64,000 nt of DNA from Nitrosospira sp. Nl5 (GCF_900102495.1 NZ_FMVQ01000013.1:1-64000), one strand, 5' to 3'. Shown: positions 47,940 through 57,513, counted from the first letter of the stretch. The notes: generated from the letters alone by a model not told the origin. Program-made: numbers and translations.

Positions 47940-49478
47940 ATGAATCTCCTCAAAGCCCTCGCCACCATCAGCGGGATGACCCTGATATCCCGCATACTGG
48001 GATTCATACGCGACGTGCTGATGGCCCGTATTTTTGGCGCCGGCATTGAAACCGATGCATTCTTCGTAGCCTTTCGCATTCCCAATCTCCTGCGCCGTCT
48101 ATTTGCCGAGGGCGCATTTTCACAGGCATTTGTGCCAATACTCGCGGAATATAAAAACCGCCGCTCATCCGAGGAAACACGTGAACTGATCAATCATGTC
48201 GCAACGCTGCTGTCGATTGCACTGTTCGTGGTTACGCTGATAGGGGTAATCGCGGCGCCCGTGGTAATTTACGTAAGCGCGCCGGGGTTTGCCGCCAGCT
48301 CGGAGAAATTCCAGCTGACGGTTGAATTGCTGCGAATTACGTTTCCTTACATCCTATTTATCTCATTGGTCTCCCTGGCGGGAGCCATACTGAATACCCA
48401 CGGTAAATTTTCCGTGCCGGCGTTAACGCCGGCGCTGTTGAACCTGTCGTTCATCGGTTGCGCCTTGTGGCTCGCGCCACTCATGAACCCGCCGGTGCTC
48501 GCGCTCGCCTGGGCAGTATTCATTGGCGGCGTATTGCAGCTCGCCTTCCAGGCGCCGTTTTTGATGCGCATCAAATTGATGCCGCGTTTACGGCTGAAAT
48601 CGCCGGATAAGGGCGCATGGCGCGTGCTTAAGCAAATGGGACCTGCAGTCTTTGGCGTCTCTATCGGCCAGATAAGCTTGCTCATCAATACGATATTTGC
48701 CTCATTCCTCATTACAGGCAGCGTATCGTGGCTTTACTACGCGGATCGACTGATGGAATTCCCCGCTGGTCTGTTAGGCGTGGCATTGGGAACGATATTG
48801 CTGCCGTCCTTGTCGCGCCATTATGCCGACAACAGCACCGAAGAATATTCCCGCCTGCTGGATTGGGGCTTGCGCCTGACTGTGCTGCTAACGTTGCCCG
48901 CTGCGCTGGCGCTGGCACTGCTTGCCACCCCGCTTATCGCCACACTGTTTTATCACGGCGAATTTTCGGCTAACGATGTGTGGATGACCCGTAACGCGTT
49001 AGTGGCCTACAGTGTGGGGCTGTTTGGTCTGATTCTGGTAAAAGTACTAGCTCCCGGGTTCTATGCGCGTCAGAATATCAGGACACCCGTTAAAATCGCT
49101 GTCATCACCCTTGTCGCCACCCAACTGATGAATCTCGCCTTCATCATCCCGCTGCGCCACGCCGGGTTGGCACTGGCTATTGGTCTAGGCGCATGCCTCA
49201 ATGCCGGATTGCTCTACTACAAACTGCGCAGCCATCAAATCTACCAGCCTCAGCCGGGTTGGGCGGTTTTTATGGTCAAGATATTGGTGGCGCTAATTAC
49301 AATGGGCAGCATGCTATGGTTTGCCTCGGGCAGCGATACATCGTGGCTGGCGGGCTCCAGTTTCGAGCGCGCGACACGGCTGACATGGGTGGTTGCAATC
49401 GGCGCAACAAGCTACTTTACGATGCTATGGCTGCTCGGTTTCCGTCTCAGGAATTTCGCCAGGAGGGGCGCGCCATGA
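47940..49478 (+). CDS. murJ: Lipid II flippase MurJ
   Basis: This 512-residue inner-membrane protein of the MOP superfamily moves lipid II across the membrane. It starts [20 protein letters not shown] and has about 14 hydrophobic segments. Conserved features are [33 protein letters not shown] (in pieces) and [11 protein letters not shown]. The ribosome site is weak. Confidence 0.96.
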   Translation: MNLLKALATISGMTLISRILGFIRDVLMARIFGAGIETDAFFVAFRIPNLLRRLFAEGAFSQAFVPILAEYKNRRSSEETRELINHVATLLSIALFVVTLIGVIAAPVVIYVSAPGFAASSEKFQLTVELLRITFPYILFISLVSLAGAILNTHGKFSVPALTPALLNLSFIGCALWLAPLMNPPVLALAWAVFIGGVLQLAFQAPFLMRIKLMPRLRLKSPDKGAWRVLKQMGPAVFGVSIGQISLLINTIFASFLITGSVSWLYYADRLMEFPAGLLGVALGTILLPSLSRHYADNSTEEYSRLLDWGLRLTVLLTLPAALALALLATPLIATLFYHGEFSANDVWMTRNALVAYSVGLFGLILVKVLAPGFYARQNIRTPVKIAVITLVATQLMNLAFIIPLRHAGLALAIGLGACLNAGLLYYKLRSHQIYQPQPGWAVFMVKILVALITMGSMLWFASGSDTSWLAGSSFERATRLTWVVAIGATSYFTMLWLLGFRLRNFARRGAP

Positions 49479-49648
49479 ATCCAAATCAGCGGCTGAAAAA
49501 ACCGGAGATCACCCCTCACCGCACTACTGCTGATGCCATCACCGGGCGTCATCTTCCCCTCTGCAGCACTCCACTGATTCGCGAGCTCTTTGTCTTTGTA
49601 TTACTTTGTCCTCACTCTTATGGTGCGTTCGCTACAGGACGGATTTAG
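49475..49648 (+). CDS. Possible 57-residue protein coupled to murJ
   Basis: An ATG overlaps the murJ stop (ATGA) and has a very strong AGGAGGGG seven bases upstream inside murJ. It opens 57 codons beginning [16 protein letters not shown], with a short hydrophobic stretch (ELFVFVLLC). I do not recognise it. The coupling signals are good, but the protein character is weak; it may be the remains of a gene. The following 230 bases hold a tandem repeat and the mlaA promoter. Confidence 0.3.
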   Translation: MNPNQRLKKPEITPHRTTADAITGRHLPLCSTPLIRELFVFVLLCPHSYGAFATGRI

Positions 49649-49679
49649 CTGATGCCTTTATCGAACAGATTCGGAATTG

Positions 49680-49720
49680 GAGATGATGTCCTTCTAAATC
49701 TGAGATAACGTCCTTCTAAA
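49680..49720. repeat. 22-bp-period direct repeat
   Basis: GAGATGATGTCCTTCTAAA (49680-49698) and GAGATAACGTCCTTCTAAA (49702-49720) match at 17 of 19 positions. They lie in the murJ-mlaA gap and could be paired regulator sites or a degenerate transposon end. Confidence 0.5.
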
Positions 49721-49803
49721 GAAATAATAACGGGCAAAAGCAAGCATCAAGCGCCCTTGGCGCGCAAATCAGGAGAAACCCCGCTTCGCGTTAGAAAAAA
49801 ACT

Positions 49804-49833
49804 TGCATTTTAAATTTGAATTCGCCATATAAT
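49804..49833 (+). promoter_or_regulatory. mlaA promoter
   Basis: TTGCAT (49804-49809) and a perfect TATAAT (49828-49833) are separated by 18 bases. Transcription would start about 40 bases before the mlaA ATG at 49880. Confidence 0.65.
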
Positions 49834-49879
49834 GGCGACGTTTTGCCCTGCCAACAGCCAAAAATTAAATACCTTGAAT

Positions 49880-50881
49880 ATGAACCGCTCCCCCCTTATC
49901 AAGTTTCCCGTCCTGGCAATGCTACTGTTGGGATTTTTTCTTAACGGTTGTGCCACGACTAATAAGAGCAAGAGCGCTAAAGAGAACCCAGCCACCAACA
50001 CGAACGCCGCAACTGACCCGAGCACGCCGACGGATCCGGGCACCACAGTTAATACAAGCGCTCCGGTTAATACAAACGGCACGGTTAATACAAGTGCTCC
50101 AACCAACGTAACCGCTTCGGCTAATACGGCCGCCCCATCCGGTAGCAGCGATACAATCAATAATCAAAAAGGTCCACAGGAATCATTTAGTGGTCCCGTA
50201 TTCAAGAATGCCGCTCCGACCGCTTATCCACCCTATAATAAAAAAGACCCGTGGGAGCCGATGAATCGCGCGGTATTCAAGTTTAACGAATCGGTTGACG
50301 ATTACGTATTCAGGCCGGTGGCCACGGGCTATAAAACAGTGATGCCCGTTCCCATCCAAATGATAATCGGCAACGTTTATTCCAACGTCAATGATATTCC
50401 CGTGACACTCAATAATCTGCTGCAATTCAAATTCCACGAAGCACTGCGGAGCAGCATGCGGGTGGTCGTCAACACCTCCTTTGGTCTGGGAGGCATAATC
50501 GATCTGGCCAGCGACATTGGCCTGGAAAAGCGCGATGAAGATTTCGGACAAACCTTGGGGTATCACGGTGTCGCGAGCGGACCGTATGTTGTGCTGCCCT
50601 TTCTCGGGCCCAGCTCGACTCGCGATGCCGGTGGCCGTGTATTGGACATTGCCGCCGACCCTGTTTTTGTGGGTAGCTTCTTTGTAGCCCCCTTTATAGG
50701 CCCCATCGTCGGGGGAACCAGAGCCATCGATACACGCGCCGGATTGCTGAAATCCGAAAAAACGCTGGATGAGGCCGCGCTGGATAAATATGAATTCGTG
50801 CGGGATGCATATCTCCAAAGGCGGCGTAGTCTGGTACATGACGGCAACCCGCCCAAGAGCAAGGATGATGACGCCGATTGA
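49880..50881 (+). CDS. mlaA: Outer-membrane lipoprotein MlaA (VacJ)
   Basis: This 333-residue lipoprotein removes mislocalised phospholipid from the outer leaflet with the Mla pathway. The lipobox is LNGC with lipidated Cys24. A long Asn/Thr/Ser/Pro-rich linker (about 30-100) precedes the VacJ domain, which shows DPWEPMNRAVFKFNESVDDY, FHEALRSSMRVVVNTSFG and YVVLPFLGPSSTRDAGG. I use the ATG at 49880 because the signal peptide starts there. The linker is unusually long and repetitive at DNA level. mlaBCDEF are not in this window. Confidence 0.94.
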   Translation: MNRSPLIKFPVLAMLLLGFFLNGCATTNKSKSAKENPATNTNAATDPSTPTDPGTTVNTSAPVNTNGTVNTSAPTNVTASANTAAPSGSSDTINNQKGPQESFSGPVFKNAAPTAYPPYNKKDPWEPMNRAVFKFNESVDDYVFRPVATGYKTVMPVPIQMIIGNVYSNVNDIPVTLNNLLQFKFHEALRSSMRVVVNTSFGLGGIIDLASDIGLEKRDEDFGQTLGYHGVASGPYVVLPFLGPSSTRDAGGRVLDIAADPVFVGSFFVAPFIGPIVGGTRAIDTRAGLLKSEKTLDEAALDKYEFVRDAYLQRRRSLVHDGNPPKSKDDDAD

Positions 50882-51060
50882 GGGACGGCATATTACAAGA
50901 AATCGCCGGACTTCTTCTCTTAGATAATCCCGGGAGTGTTCGGTTACTGCCTCCGACTTTCATTCGATAAACATCGCAAATTAACTCACGGGGGAGAAGT
51001 ATACCCGTGATTGCCCCAGCTCTTCAAAATCCGAATCAAGCTCCTTCCCTCTGAACAATA

Positions 51061-51096
51061 TCCAAAAGAAAGCAGGGGCGGTACTCCGCTCCTGCT
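51061..51096 (-). terminator. htpX terminator
   Basis: An 11-bp stem with one G-T pair (AGCAGGGGCGG 51071-51081 with CCGCTCCTGCT 51086-51096) has a four-base loop. On the minus strand it is followed by TTCTTTT. It lies 31 bases past the htpX stop. Confidence 0.75.
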
Positions 51097-51126
51097 AGTC
51101 AGGTACCGGGAACGAACTGCAACGCA

Positions 51127-52008
51127 TCAGGGCATTGCACGTAGTGCCGCGATACGCACCTCAAGCGGCGGATGTGACATGAACAAGCCCTTGAGGCTGC
51201 CGCCGCCTCCGGAAATCCCGAATGCCTCCATGCGATCCGGCAACTGCGACGGTTGATGCTGTTGTTTCAGGCGTTCCAGCGCGGCGATCATTTTGTTGCG
51301 GCCCGCCAACTGAGCTCCGCCCGCATCGGCGCGGAATTCACGCTGGCGGCTGAACCACATGACTATCATGCTGGCAAGTATTCCCAACACCATTTGTGCC
51401 ACCAGGGTAGTGATCAGAAAAGCCGGGCCATGTTCCCGTTCGGTTTTGAATACAACCCTGTCCACAAAATGTCCGATGACTCTCGACAGAAAAATCACGA
51501 ACGTGTTGACCACGCCCTGAATCAGTGCAAGAGTCACCATGTCGCCGTTAGCGACGTGACTCATTTCGTGCGCCAGCACCCCTTCGATTTCATCTTTTTG
51601 CATGTTACGAAGCAGTCCAGTGCTTACAGCCACCAACGCCTCGTTGCGGTTCATACCAGTGGCGAAGGCATTCACGTCGGGCGCATCGTAAATCGCCACT
51701 TCCGGCATGCCAACCCCGACAAGATCGGCCTGGCGGCGGACAGTCTCTACCAGCCAGCGCTCGGTTGGATCGGACGGCTGCTCGATGACCACCGCGCCTG
51801 TCATGCGCTTTGCGGTCCACTTGGACATGGCAAGGGAAATCAGCGAACCGCCAAAACCGATCACACCGGCCAGGATAAGCAGTGAATTAAAGTCTATGCC
51901 GATACCCTCGGCATCCAGCATCCGATCTACGCCCAGCAGGCGCAGCGTAATGCTCAGCACCAGCAAAATTGCCAGATTTGTGATGATAAAGAGGAAGATT
52001 CGTTTCAT
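51127..52008 (-). CDS. htpX: Membrane zinc protease HtpX
   Basis: This 293-residue M48 protease degrades damaged membrane proteins. It has two N-terminal membrane segments (about 4-22 and 40-60), the zinc motif HEMSH (His147, Glu148, His151), two more hydrophobic segments and EFRADAGG with the third ligand. I use the ATG at 52008 ([12 protein letters not shown]), which gives the same length as E. coli HtpX and has GGGAA upstream. Confidence 0.95.
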   Translation of the reverse strand: MKRIFLFIITNLAILLVLSITLRLLGVDRMLDAEGIGIDFNSLLILAGVIGFGGSLISLAMSKWTAKRMTGAVVIEQPSDPTERWLVETVRRQADLVGVGMPEVAIYDAPDVNAFATGMNRNEALVAVSTGLLRNMQKDEIEGVLAHEMSHVANGDMVTLALIQGVVNTFVIFLSRVIGHFVDRVVFKTEREHGPAFLITTLVAQMVLGILASMIVMWFSRQREFRADAGGAQLAGRNKMIAALERLKQQHQPSQLPDRMEAFGISGGGGSLKGLFMSHPPLEVRIAALRAMP

Positions 52009-52190
52009 AGGTGTGTTCCCGTCGCCTCGAAAAAAGTAGATTGTAGATAAGGCCGCAAGTTCAGATTTCAAGAGCGACAGATCGTTTGCCTGCAAAAATA
52101 GCGCTGTGTTTTTTCATTCGTGCCCGGAGTACTCAGACGATTTCACCCGGATGGTTTACTTATTTCTAAAAGGGAAGGCAACACACATAG

Positions 52191-52697
52191 TTACGGGCGT
52201 CGTTGGGGCCGATGGCGCTTGGCAAGCAAAGCGTAAACGCCACAACCGGCAAAAACGATAAAAAAAATTGCCGACCAATCGGGAAGAGTGAGTAACGCAA
52301 ACTTCCAGGTTACATCGGCGCAATCTCCATTTGCTTCAAACATGCTGGGCCACCATCTGGCGAGCGGCAAGGCATTCAAGAACTTCTCTTCCGGACTGAT
52401 ACCGCATTCGAATGCTTCGGGATAGCGCACGAGCCAGGCTTGACGCAACGCAACGGCCGCGCCGAGGAATGCGGAGACGGTTATCAGGCCGCCGTAAATC
52501 CGGCGGCCTGATACCCCTGGAGCGTGAAGAAACGCCAATAGCGCAGCAAACCCCGTCAGCCAGTATGCGATACGCTGCACGACACAAAGTGGGCAGGGCA
52601 GCAAATTTTTTACCAACTGGAGGTAGAGCGCGTAGCTGACCAGGCTGGCGCAACCTAGAAATATCAACAGAAAAATCGCTCTGATTCCCGGCTTCAT
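52191..52697 (-). CDS. dsbB: Disulfide bond formation protein B
   Basis: This 168-residue inner-membrane quinone reductase reoxidises DsbA. Four hydrophobic segments are visible. The first redox pair is Cys35-Cys38 (LPCPLC) and the second is Cys98 and Cys126. The ribosome site (GGGAT) lies within or next to the end of the 338-bp inverted-repeat element starting at 52708, so that element supplies the dsbB leader. Confidence 0.94.
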   Translation of the reverse strand: MKPGIRAIFLLIFLGCASLVSYALYLQLVKNLLPCPLCVVQRIAYWLTGFAALLAFLHAPGVSGRRIYGGLITVSAFLGAAVALRQAWLVRYPEAFECGISPEEKFLNALPLARWWPSMFEANGDCADVTWKFALLTLPDWSAIFFIVFAGCGVYALLAKRHRPQRRP

Positions 52698-52707
52698 CGA
52701 GTGATTA

Positions 52708-53045
52708 TCCCAGATAATCCATTAGGACACGAGATGACGGTGAGGCAGGTTGCGAGTCAGTTTTGTCGGTTGGGAGAAAAGTCCATAGCTGGTCTGTGGA
52801 CGTGGGCAAGCGGCGAAAATGGCCGCAAACAGACCGCCAATGATATGCTTCGCAATTGGTTGGATTAATAAAAGCAATGGATTTTTGTGTCAGGCTAGGC
52901 GCAAACCACAGCGATAGCCGAACCTATCGCGAGGATTTGCAACGACGCATGACGCGAAAAGCCGCGCTTTTAGGTTCAATCAATTGCGAAGCACACCACT
53001 AGCACCCGGGTAGGCTCGCAGAGCCGCCTGATGGATTATCTGGGA
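52708..53045. mobile_element. Composite inverted-repeat element (outer)
   Basis: Terminal repeats TCCCAGATAATCCATTAGG (52708-52726) and its near-exact complement (53027-53045) match at 18 of 19 positions. They bracket 338 bp filling almost the whole rlmL-dsbB gap (52698-53057). There is no coding capacity. A second inverted-repeat element lies inside. Confidence 0.6.
52842..52997. mobile_element. Nested MITE-like element (inner)
   Basis: Its ends share GCTTCGCAATTG in inverted orientation; over 21 bp, 18 positions match (GATATGC... against GGTGTGC...). The interior has a further stem, CAGCGATAG with CTATCGC, and GCAACGACGCATGACG. The GCAACGACG block also occurs in the element at 27631. Confidence 0.55.
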
Positions 53046-53057
53046 TTTAAATGGCTA

Positions 53058-54239
53058 TCAGGATTTGGTCGGCTGAGGAACGTTGCCTTGCCTCACCCTC
53101 CTCATCCCGCCCGCCACCATTTTGTATTCCAGTAAACGGCATTCCAGCGCACCGTTGAACAAGGGAGTACGACGCGATGCATTTAAACGTATCAACTTTG
53201 GCAGAAGCGGATCAGCCGTAAAAATGTAAGCTTCCCAGCCACTGAATCTTTTCTTCAGAACGTCCCCCAATTTGGGATAGAACTCCGTAAGCGCTTGCTG
53301 CTCACCTATACGTACCCCGTAGGGAGGATTGGTGACAAGGAAGCCGAAGGGAGCAGGGGCGGAAATTTCCAGTACATTCGCCTGCTTCAGTGTGAGGATT
53401 TCAGAAAATCCAGCGGCAGATAAATTTGCACGTGCGGCGGCCAAAACATCCCCGTACAGATCGCTCCCGAATATAGGTTGCGGCGTTTTTGGTTTTTGCC
53501 GCGCTATCGCAGTTTTCCGCAGCTGATCCCATAACGCTTTATCAAATTTCGTCAGTTTCTCAAAGGCGAAACCGCGCTCCAATCCGGGTGCGATATTTAA
53601 CGAGATTTGCGCCGCTTCAAGCAGGAATGTGCCACTGCCGCACATGGGGTCAAGTAGCGGAATACCCGGTTGCCAGCCGGTCAAGCGTAAAATTCCGGCT
53701 GCCAGGTTTTCCCGTATTGGAGCTTCTCCAGCCCTTTCTCTTAAACCGCGTTTGAACAACGCCTCACCAGAGGTGTCCAGATACAAGGAAAATTTCCAGG
53801 CGTCGAGAAAACCGTGGATGCGGATATCCGGCCGCGCCGTATCCACACTCGGGCGGCGGGCGGTAATCTCGCGGAATTTGTCGCAGACCGCATCCTTGAT
53901 TTTGAGTGTGACAAAATCGAGACTGCGTAGTGGACACTTGATAGCGGCCACGTTAACTCGAATCGTGAGGGCCGGGGTAAACCACTCGTTCCATGGCAAC
54001 GCGCGAGCGATATTATATACATCGGCCTCACTTGCGTAGGGCTGGGTTGCAACCTGCCAAAGAATGCGACTGGCAATACGGCTTTCCAGATTAGCTCGAT
54101 AGCAAACGCGCCAATCGCCCTGAAATTGCACTCCGCCATCGCGCCCCTGCACGGAGGACGCGCCGAGTTGCTCCAGTTCAGCAGCCAATATAGGCTCCAG
54201 TCCACGCGGGCAAGGAGCAAAAAAACAATGACGCGTCAC
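53058..54239 (-). CDS. rlmL: 23S rRNA guanine-N2 methyltransferase (RlmL N-half)
   Basis: This 393-residue protein has an N-terminal THUMP domain (about 45-155) and a Rossmann methyltransferase with LDPMCGSGTFLLEAA and the catalytic NPPYG. It matches the m2G2445 half of E. coli RlmKL; the RlmK half is absent, as in many betaproteobacteria. The start is GTG at 54239 without a clear ribosome site. Confidence 0.9.
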   Translation of the reverse strand: MTRHCFFAPCPRGLEPILAAELEQLGASSVQGRDGGVQFQGDWRVCYRANLESRIASRILWQVATQPYASEADVYNIARALPWNEWFTPALTIRVNVAAIKCPLRSLDFVTLKIKDAVCDKFREITARRPSVDTARPDIRIHGFLDAWKFSLYLDTSGEALFKRGLRERAGEAPIRENLAAGILRLTGWQPGIPLLDPMCGSGTFLLEAAQISLNIAPGLERGFAFEKLTKFDKALWDQLRKTAIARQKPKTPQPIFGSDLYGDVLAAARANLSAAGFSEILTLKQANVLEISAPAPFGFLVTNPPYGVRIGEQQALTEFYPKLGDVLKKRFSGWEAYIFTADPLLPKLIRLNASRRTPLFNGALECRLLEYKMVAGGMRRVRQGNVPQPTKS

Positions 54240-54291
54240 CGATGCAATGAAACGGAGGCTACAACAATGGTCATGGCGATACTGTGCCGGC

Positions 54292-54666
54292 TTACTTTAC
54301 GGACCATGCCGCATAGGCAAGTATCGCCCATGCGGTCAGAAATGCAACGCCTCCGAGGGGCGTAATCGCACCAAGCCCACGTATTCCCGTCAGGCTCAGC
54401 GCGTACAGGCTAACGGAAAACAGGATAATTCCTGCGAGCATCAACCAGCCCGACACCGCCACCAATCTCGACTTAGGGAAGTACAGCAACACCAGGCCGA
54501 CAGCGACGAGACCCAGCGCGTGATAGAAATGATATTGCACGCCGGTCTGGTATACGGCAAGCATATCGGTAGTAAGCCTTTGCTTCAGGCCATGCGCACC
54601 GAAAGCGCCAAGCGCAACGCACAGAAAGGCGTTGACAGCACCGAGCATGAGGAAGGTTCTTGGCAT
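54292..54666 (-). CDS. DUF423 membrane protein
   Basis: This 124-residue protein has four hydrophobic segments and the DUF423 pattern (LGAFGAHGLK near the N terminus). The family is conserved in bacteria but functionally unknown. It lies 52 bases upstream of rlmL. Confidence 0.88.
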   Translation of the reverse strand: MPRTFLMLGAVNAFLCVALGAFGAHGLKQRLTTDMLAVYQTGVQYHFYHALGLVAVGLVLLYFPKSRLVAVSGWLMLAGIILFSVSLYALSLTGIRGLGAITPLGGVAFLTAWAILAYAAWSVK

Positions 54667-55073
54667 TGAGGATAGTTTTCCTGACGAAGAGGACTAAATA
54701 AGACGCGATAGCTTCGGGAACCACGTCGGGTTTACGCCGAAAAATCGCAATGGGTATAGCGCGTTGACATCGGCGTACGCCACCATCCCAAGTCTGCATC
54801 ACCCCCACCCAAATGTCCACAATGATTGCGAACTTTTTACAGCCGCGCCGATACAACGCTATTTGTCCAGCAAGAAAACTGTGAACTTCGCCATTCCGGC
54901 TTGACCCGGAATCCAGTCAAAACCGCTAGCTGCGTAGCTGCTCGGATACGGCGAGATATCGGTTTCAGAAAACATCAGATTTGTACCGTTGCCAGTCCGA
55001 TCAATGGCGAGGAGGCATCGTTACGCATATCAACGACGAGCGTCTGGTAGCGACGATAGGATAGGCATTTTAA
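54667..55073. other. Gene-free gap with MITE-like remnant
   Basis: No supported gene occurs in these 407 bases. GCGAGGAGGCA (55007-55017) and CAACGACGAGC (55031-55041) repeat the interior of the element at 27631 in the same order and nearly the same spacing, but terminal repeats are not recognisable. A short stem (TTCCGG/CCCGGAA) lies near 54895-54912. The ends GAGGATAGTT (54667) and AACTATCCTC (about 55072) are inverted copies, possibly by chance. Confidence 0.4.
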
Positions 55074-56417
55074 CTATCCTCCCTTCTCGGTGACGCTCGC
55101 CCTGCTCCATCCGTTGGCAAATGTCACGCGAATCGTATCGCCAATGCCAATCTGATCGCTATTCCTCAGTATGGCGCCATCAGCGGTATGGGCGATACTG
55201 TAGCCGCGCTCCAATACTGCCGCGGGGTTAAGATGGACAAGATTTGCTTGCTGGCGCTGCAAGCCTGTTACAAGCGTCTGAATGGAGCCGGCAAAGGCGC
55301 GGCGCAGGCGCAAATCCAGCTCATGCTGGCGTTCGATCAACCGGGAAATATCGGGACTGGCAACCGTTACGCGCTGCTTCAGTTCGCGCAAACGCCAATA
55401 CCTGCTTTCGGAATTCCGCTGCCAGGAACCAGCCAGCCGTTCGCGTAAACGCTGAAGGTGTGCTAGCTGTTCATCAATCCGTGCGTGAGGATGTATCAAA
55501 CGACATGCAAGCATATCGGTATTTTGCATGCGGGTTTCATTACTTTGCCGCATGGCGCGCTGGATGCGGCCGTGCAGAGCTTTCGCGCGATGCAATAATT
55601 CTTCGCTATCCGGACAGACGAATTGGGATGCGCCGGTTGGCGTGGGCGCGCGAATATCAGCGACAAAATCAGCGATGGTGAAATCGGTTTCATGACCTAT
55701 GCCACTGATTAGAGGAATAGAGCAGGCGGCAATCGCCCGCGCCACAACCTCTTCGTTAAATGCCCACAGATCCTCGATACTGCCACCGCCGCGACACAGA
55801 ATCAGCACATCGCACTCGGCGCGGCTTACAGCCTTTTGAATGGCAGCCGCTATTTTTACTGCTGCACCGGTACCTTGAACCGCTGTAGGATAAATGACCA
55901 CCGGCAGAGAAGGCATGCGCCGCTGCAATGTGGACAGGACGTCATGCAATGCGGCCGCGGCCGGGGAAGTGATAATACCGATCTGTTTTGGAAACGACGG
56001 CAACGGCTTTTTGCGGTCAGTATCAAACAGTCCTTCCTTCCCCAGTCTGGCCCTGAGTTGCTCGAAAGCCTCGAACAATGTGCCCAGTCCGACCCGGCGA
56101 ATAGTCTCAACGCTCAGTTGAAAGTCTCCACGGGTTTGGTACAACGTTACCAGCGCGCGAACCTCCACCTGCATACCATCCCTGGGCTGCCAATCCAGAT
56201 ATTGGTTCTTATCCCGGAACATGACGCAGCGAACCTGAGCGTTTGCGTCTTTGAGAGAAAAATACCAGTGGCCTGACCCGTAGCACTTGATGTTTGAAAT
56301 TTCCCCGCTCACCCATAACAGTGGGAAGGCCTGCTCCAGCAAGTCTTTGGCGCTACGGTTTAATTCGCTCACGCTCAAGACCGCGCGAACGATTTCCATT
56401 TCCATGAGAAAATTCAT
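55074..56417 (-). CDS. xseA: Exodeoxyribonuclease VII large subunit
   Basis: This 447-residue nuclease subunit degrades single-stranded DNA with XseB. It has an N-terminal OB fold (about 12-105), a catalytic domain with GTGAAVKIAAAI, RGGGSIEDLWAFN and GHETDFTIADFVADIRAPTP (in pieces), and a coiled-coil C terminus. Met5 and Met7 are alternative starts. xseB is not adjacent. Confidence 0.95.
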   Translation of the reverse strand: MNFLMEMEIVRAVLSVSELNRSAKDLLEQAFPLLWVSGEISNIKCYGSGHWYFSLKDANAQVRCVMFRDKNQYLDWQPRDGMQVEVRALVTLYQTRGDFQLSVETIRRVGLGTLFEAFEQLRARLGKEGLFDTDRKKPLPSFPKQIGIITSPAAAALHDVLSTLQRRMPSLPVVIYPTAVQGTGAAVKIAAAIQKAVSRAECDVLILCRGGGSIEDLWAFNEEVVARAIAACSIPLISGIGHETDFTIADFVADIRAPTPTGASQFVCPDSEELLHRAKALHGRIQRAMRQSNETRMQNTDMLACRLIHPHARIDEQLAHLQRLRERLAGSWQRNSESRYWRLRELKQRVTVASPDISRLIERQHELDLRLRRAFAGSIQTLVTGLQRQQANLVHLNPAAVLERGYSIAHTADGAILRNSDQIGIGDTIRVTFANGWSRASVTEKGG

Positions 56418-56735
56418 CTTGACATTCTACAGTAATCCACACTTGTCACAAAAATCGCATAATCGAATCCCGCAAACCCGCATGTATCCTAGATATGCAC
56501 ATAACCTGCTGTTTTTAAGCGGATCTTTTGAAAGTGCAAAAATTAGTCTAATCAGAAAATACTGTTATGGGAGGACGACTTAATGCCTCTATCTGCAAAC
56601 TGCCCACAAACTTATCCACAGCAACTGTGGACAAGAAAATACTTCCCTTATAACGCCTTATCCTTGCTGAAAATATGTGGGCAAGATACATTACGGCTCT
56701 AGTCCGTATCAAAAAATTACTAGGGAGAACGTAAT
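56418..56735. other. Divergent xseA/exbB2 region with DnaA boxes
   Basis: There is no gene here. TTATCCACA (56612-56620) and TGTGGACAA (56626-56634) form an inverted DnaA-box pair, and TAATCCACA (56433-56441) is one mismatch from consensus. The region is AT-rich. GGGAGAAC before 56736 is the exbB2 ribosome site. Confidence 0.5.
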
Positions 56736-57350
56736 GTGTTCGCTTTGATTCAGGCTGCCGGCTGGCCCATCTGGCCGATTATTTTAGCCTCCATCGTCGC
56801 CGCAGGCATTATTGGGGAGCGTATGTGGGCGCTGCGCCTGAGTATGGTAGCACCGAGAGATCTTCTGCCTAAAGTGGTGCAGGAGTACCGGGAAAACGGC
56901 GTTAGCGAAGATATGCTTGCACAGCTTCAGAAAAATTCTCCCTTGGGCCAAATTTTCGCAGCTGGCTTGAGAAATGACAAGAGCACGCGGGAAGTCATGA
57001 AAGAATCCATTGAAGAAGCGGGCCGTGCTGTCGCGCATAACCTTGAACATTATCTCACCACTTTGGGAACCATTGCTTCCTTGAGTCCGCTCATGGGACT
57101 GTTCGGAACCCTCGTCGGCATGATCGAAATTTTCGGCGCAGGCTCTCCTTCCACAGGGGCCGGCAATCCGGCACAACTCGCCCACGGTATTTCCGTGGCG
57201 CTCTATAATGCCGCGTTCGGCATTCTGGTCGCCATTCCAAGCATGATTTTTTATCGTCATTTCCGCGCCAAGGTGGACGCCCTGGTGGTGGAAATGGAAT
57301 TGCAAGCGCTGAGGCTGGTGGAAATCATTCATGGCGAGCGGCGGGACTGA
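56736..57350 (+). CDS. Second ExbB/MotA/TolQ-family proton channel
   Basis: This 204-residue protein has three membrane segments (about 9-32, 110-132 and 155-180) and the motif PLMGLFGTLVGMIEIF. The start is GTG at 56736 with GGGAGAAC upstream. It pairs with the ExbD-like gene downstream. In relatives this pair precedes lpxK, so it may serve envelope biogenesis rather than iron uptake. Confidence 0.92.
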   Translation: MFALIQAAGWPIWPIILASIVAAGIIGERMWALRLSMVAPRDLLPKVVQEYRENGVSEDMLAQLQKNSPLGQIFAAGLRNDKSTREVMKESIEEAGRAVAHNLEHYLTTLGTIASLSPLMGLFGTLVGMIEIFGAGSPSTGAGNPAQLAHGISVALYNAAFGILVAIPSMIFYRHFRAKVDALVVEMELQALRLVEIIHGERRD

Positions 57351-57360
57351 CTTATAGATG

Positions 57361-57410
57361 AACCTGATTCGGTGTTGACCACTCATTTTTAATTTGCCCC
57401 ATGATTGATG
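57361..57410. repeat. Dispersed intergenic motif, copy 4
   Basis: ACCTGATTCGGTGTTGACC is followed by ACTCATTTTTAATTTGCCCC and ATGATTGATG. It closely matches copy 1 at 3094. It lies in the 163-base gap between the second exbB and exbD, splitting an otherwise tight pair. Confidence 0.5.
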
Positions 57411-57513
57411 ATAGTTTTTCACGCTCACCTTTTACTGGGCTCGCTCCAGATGGCGGATATCAGTAAATTCTTCACATCCCCTGCGCATTTCTTACCAAAC
57501 AGCAAATTACTCC

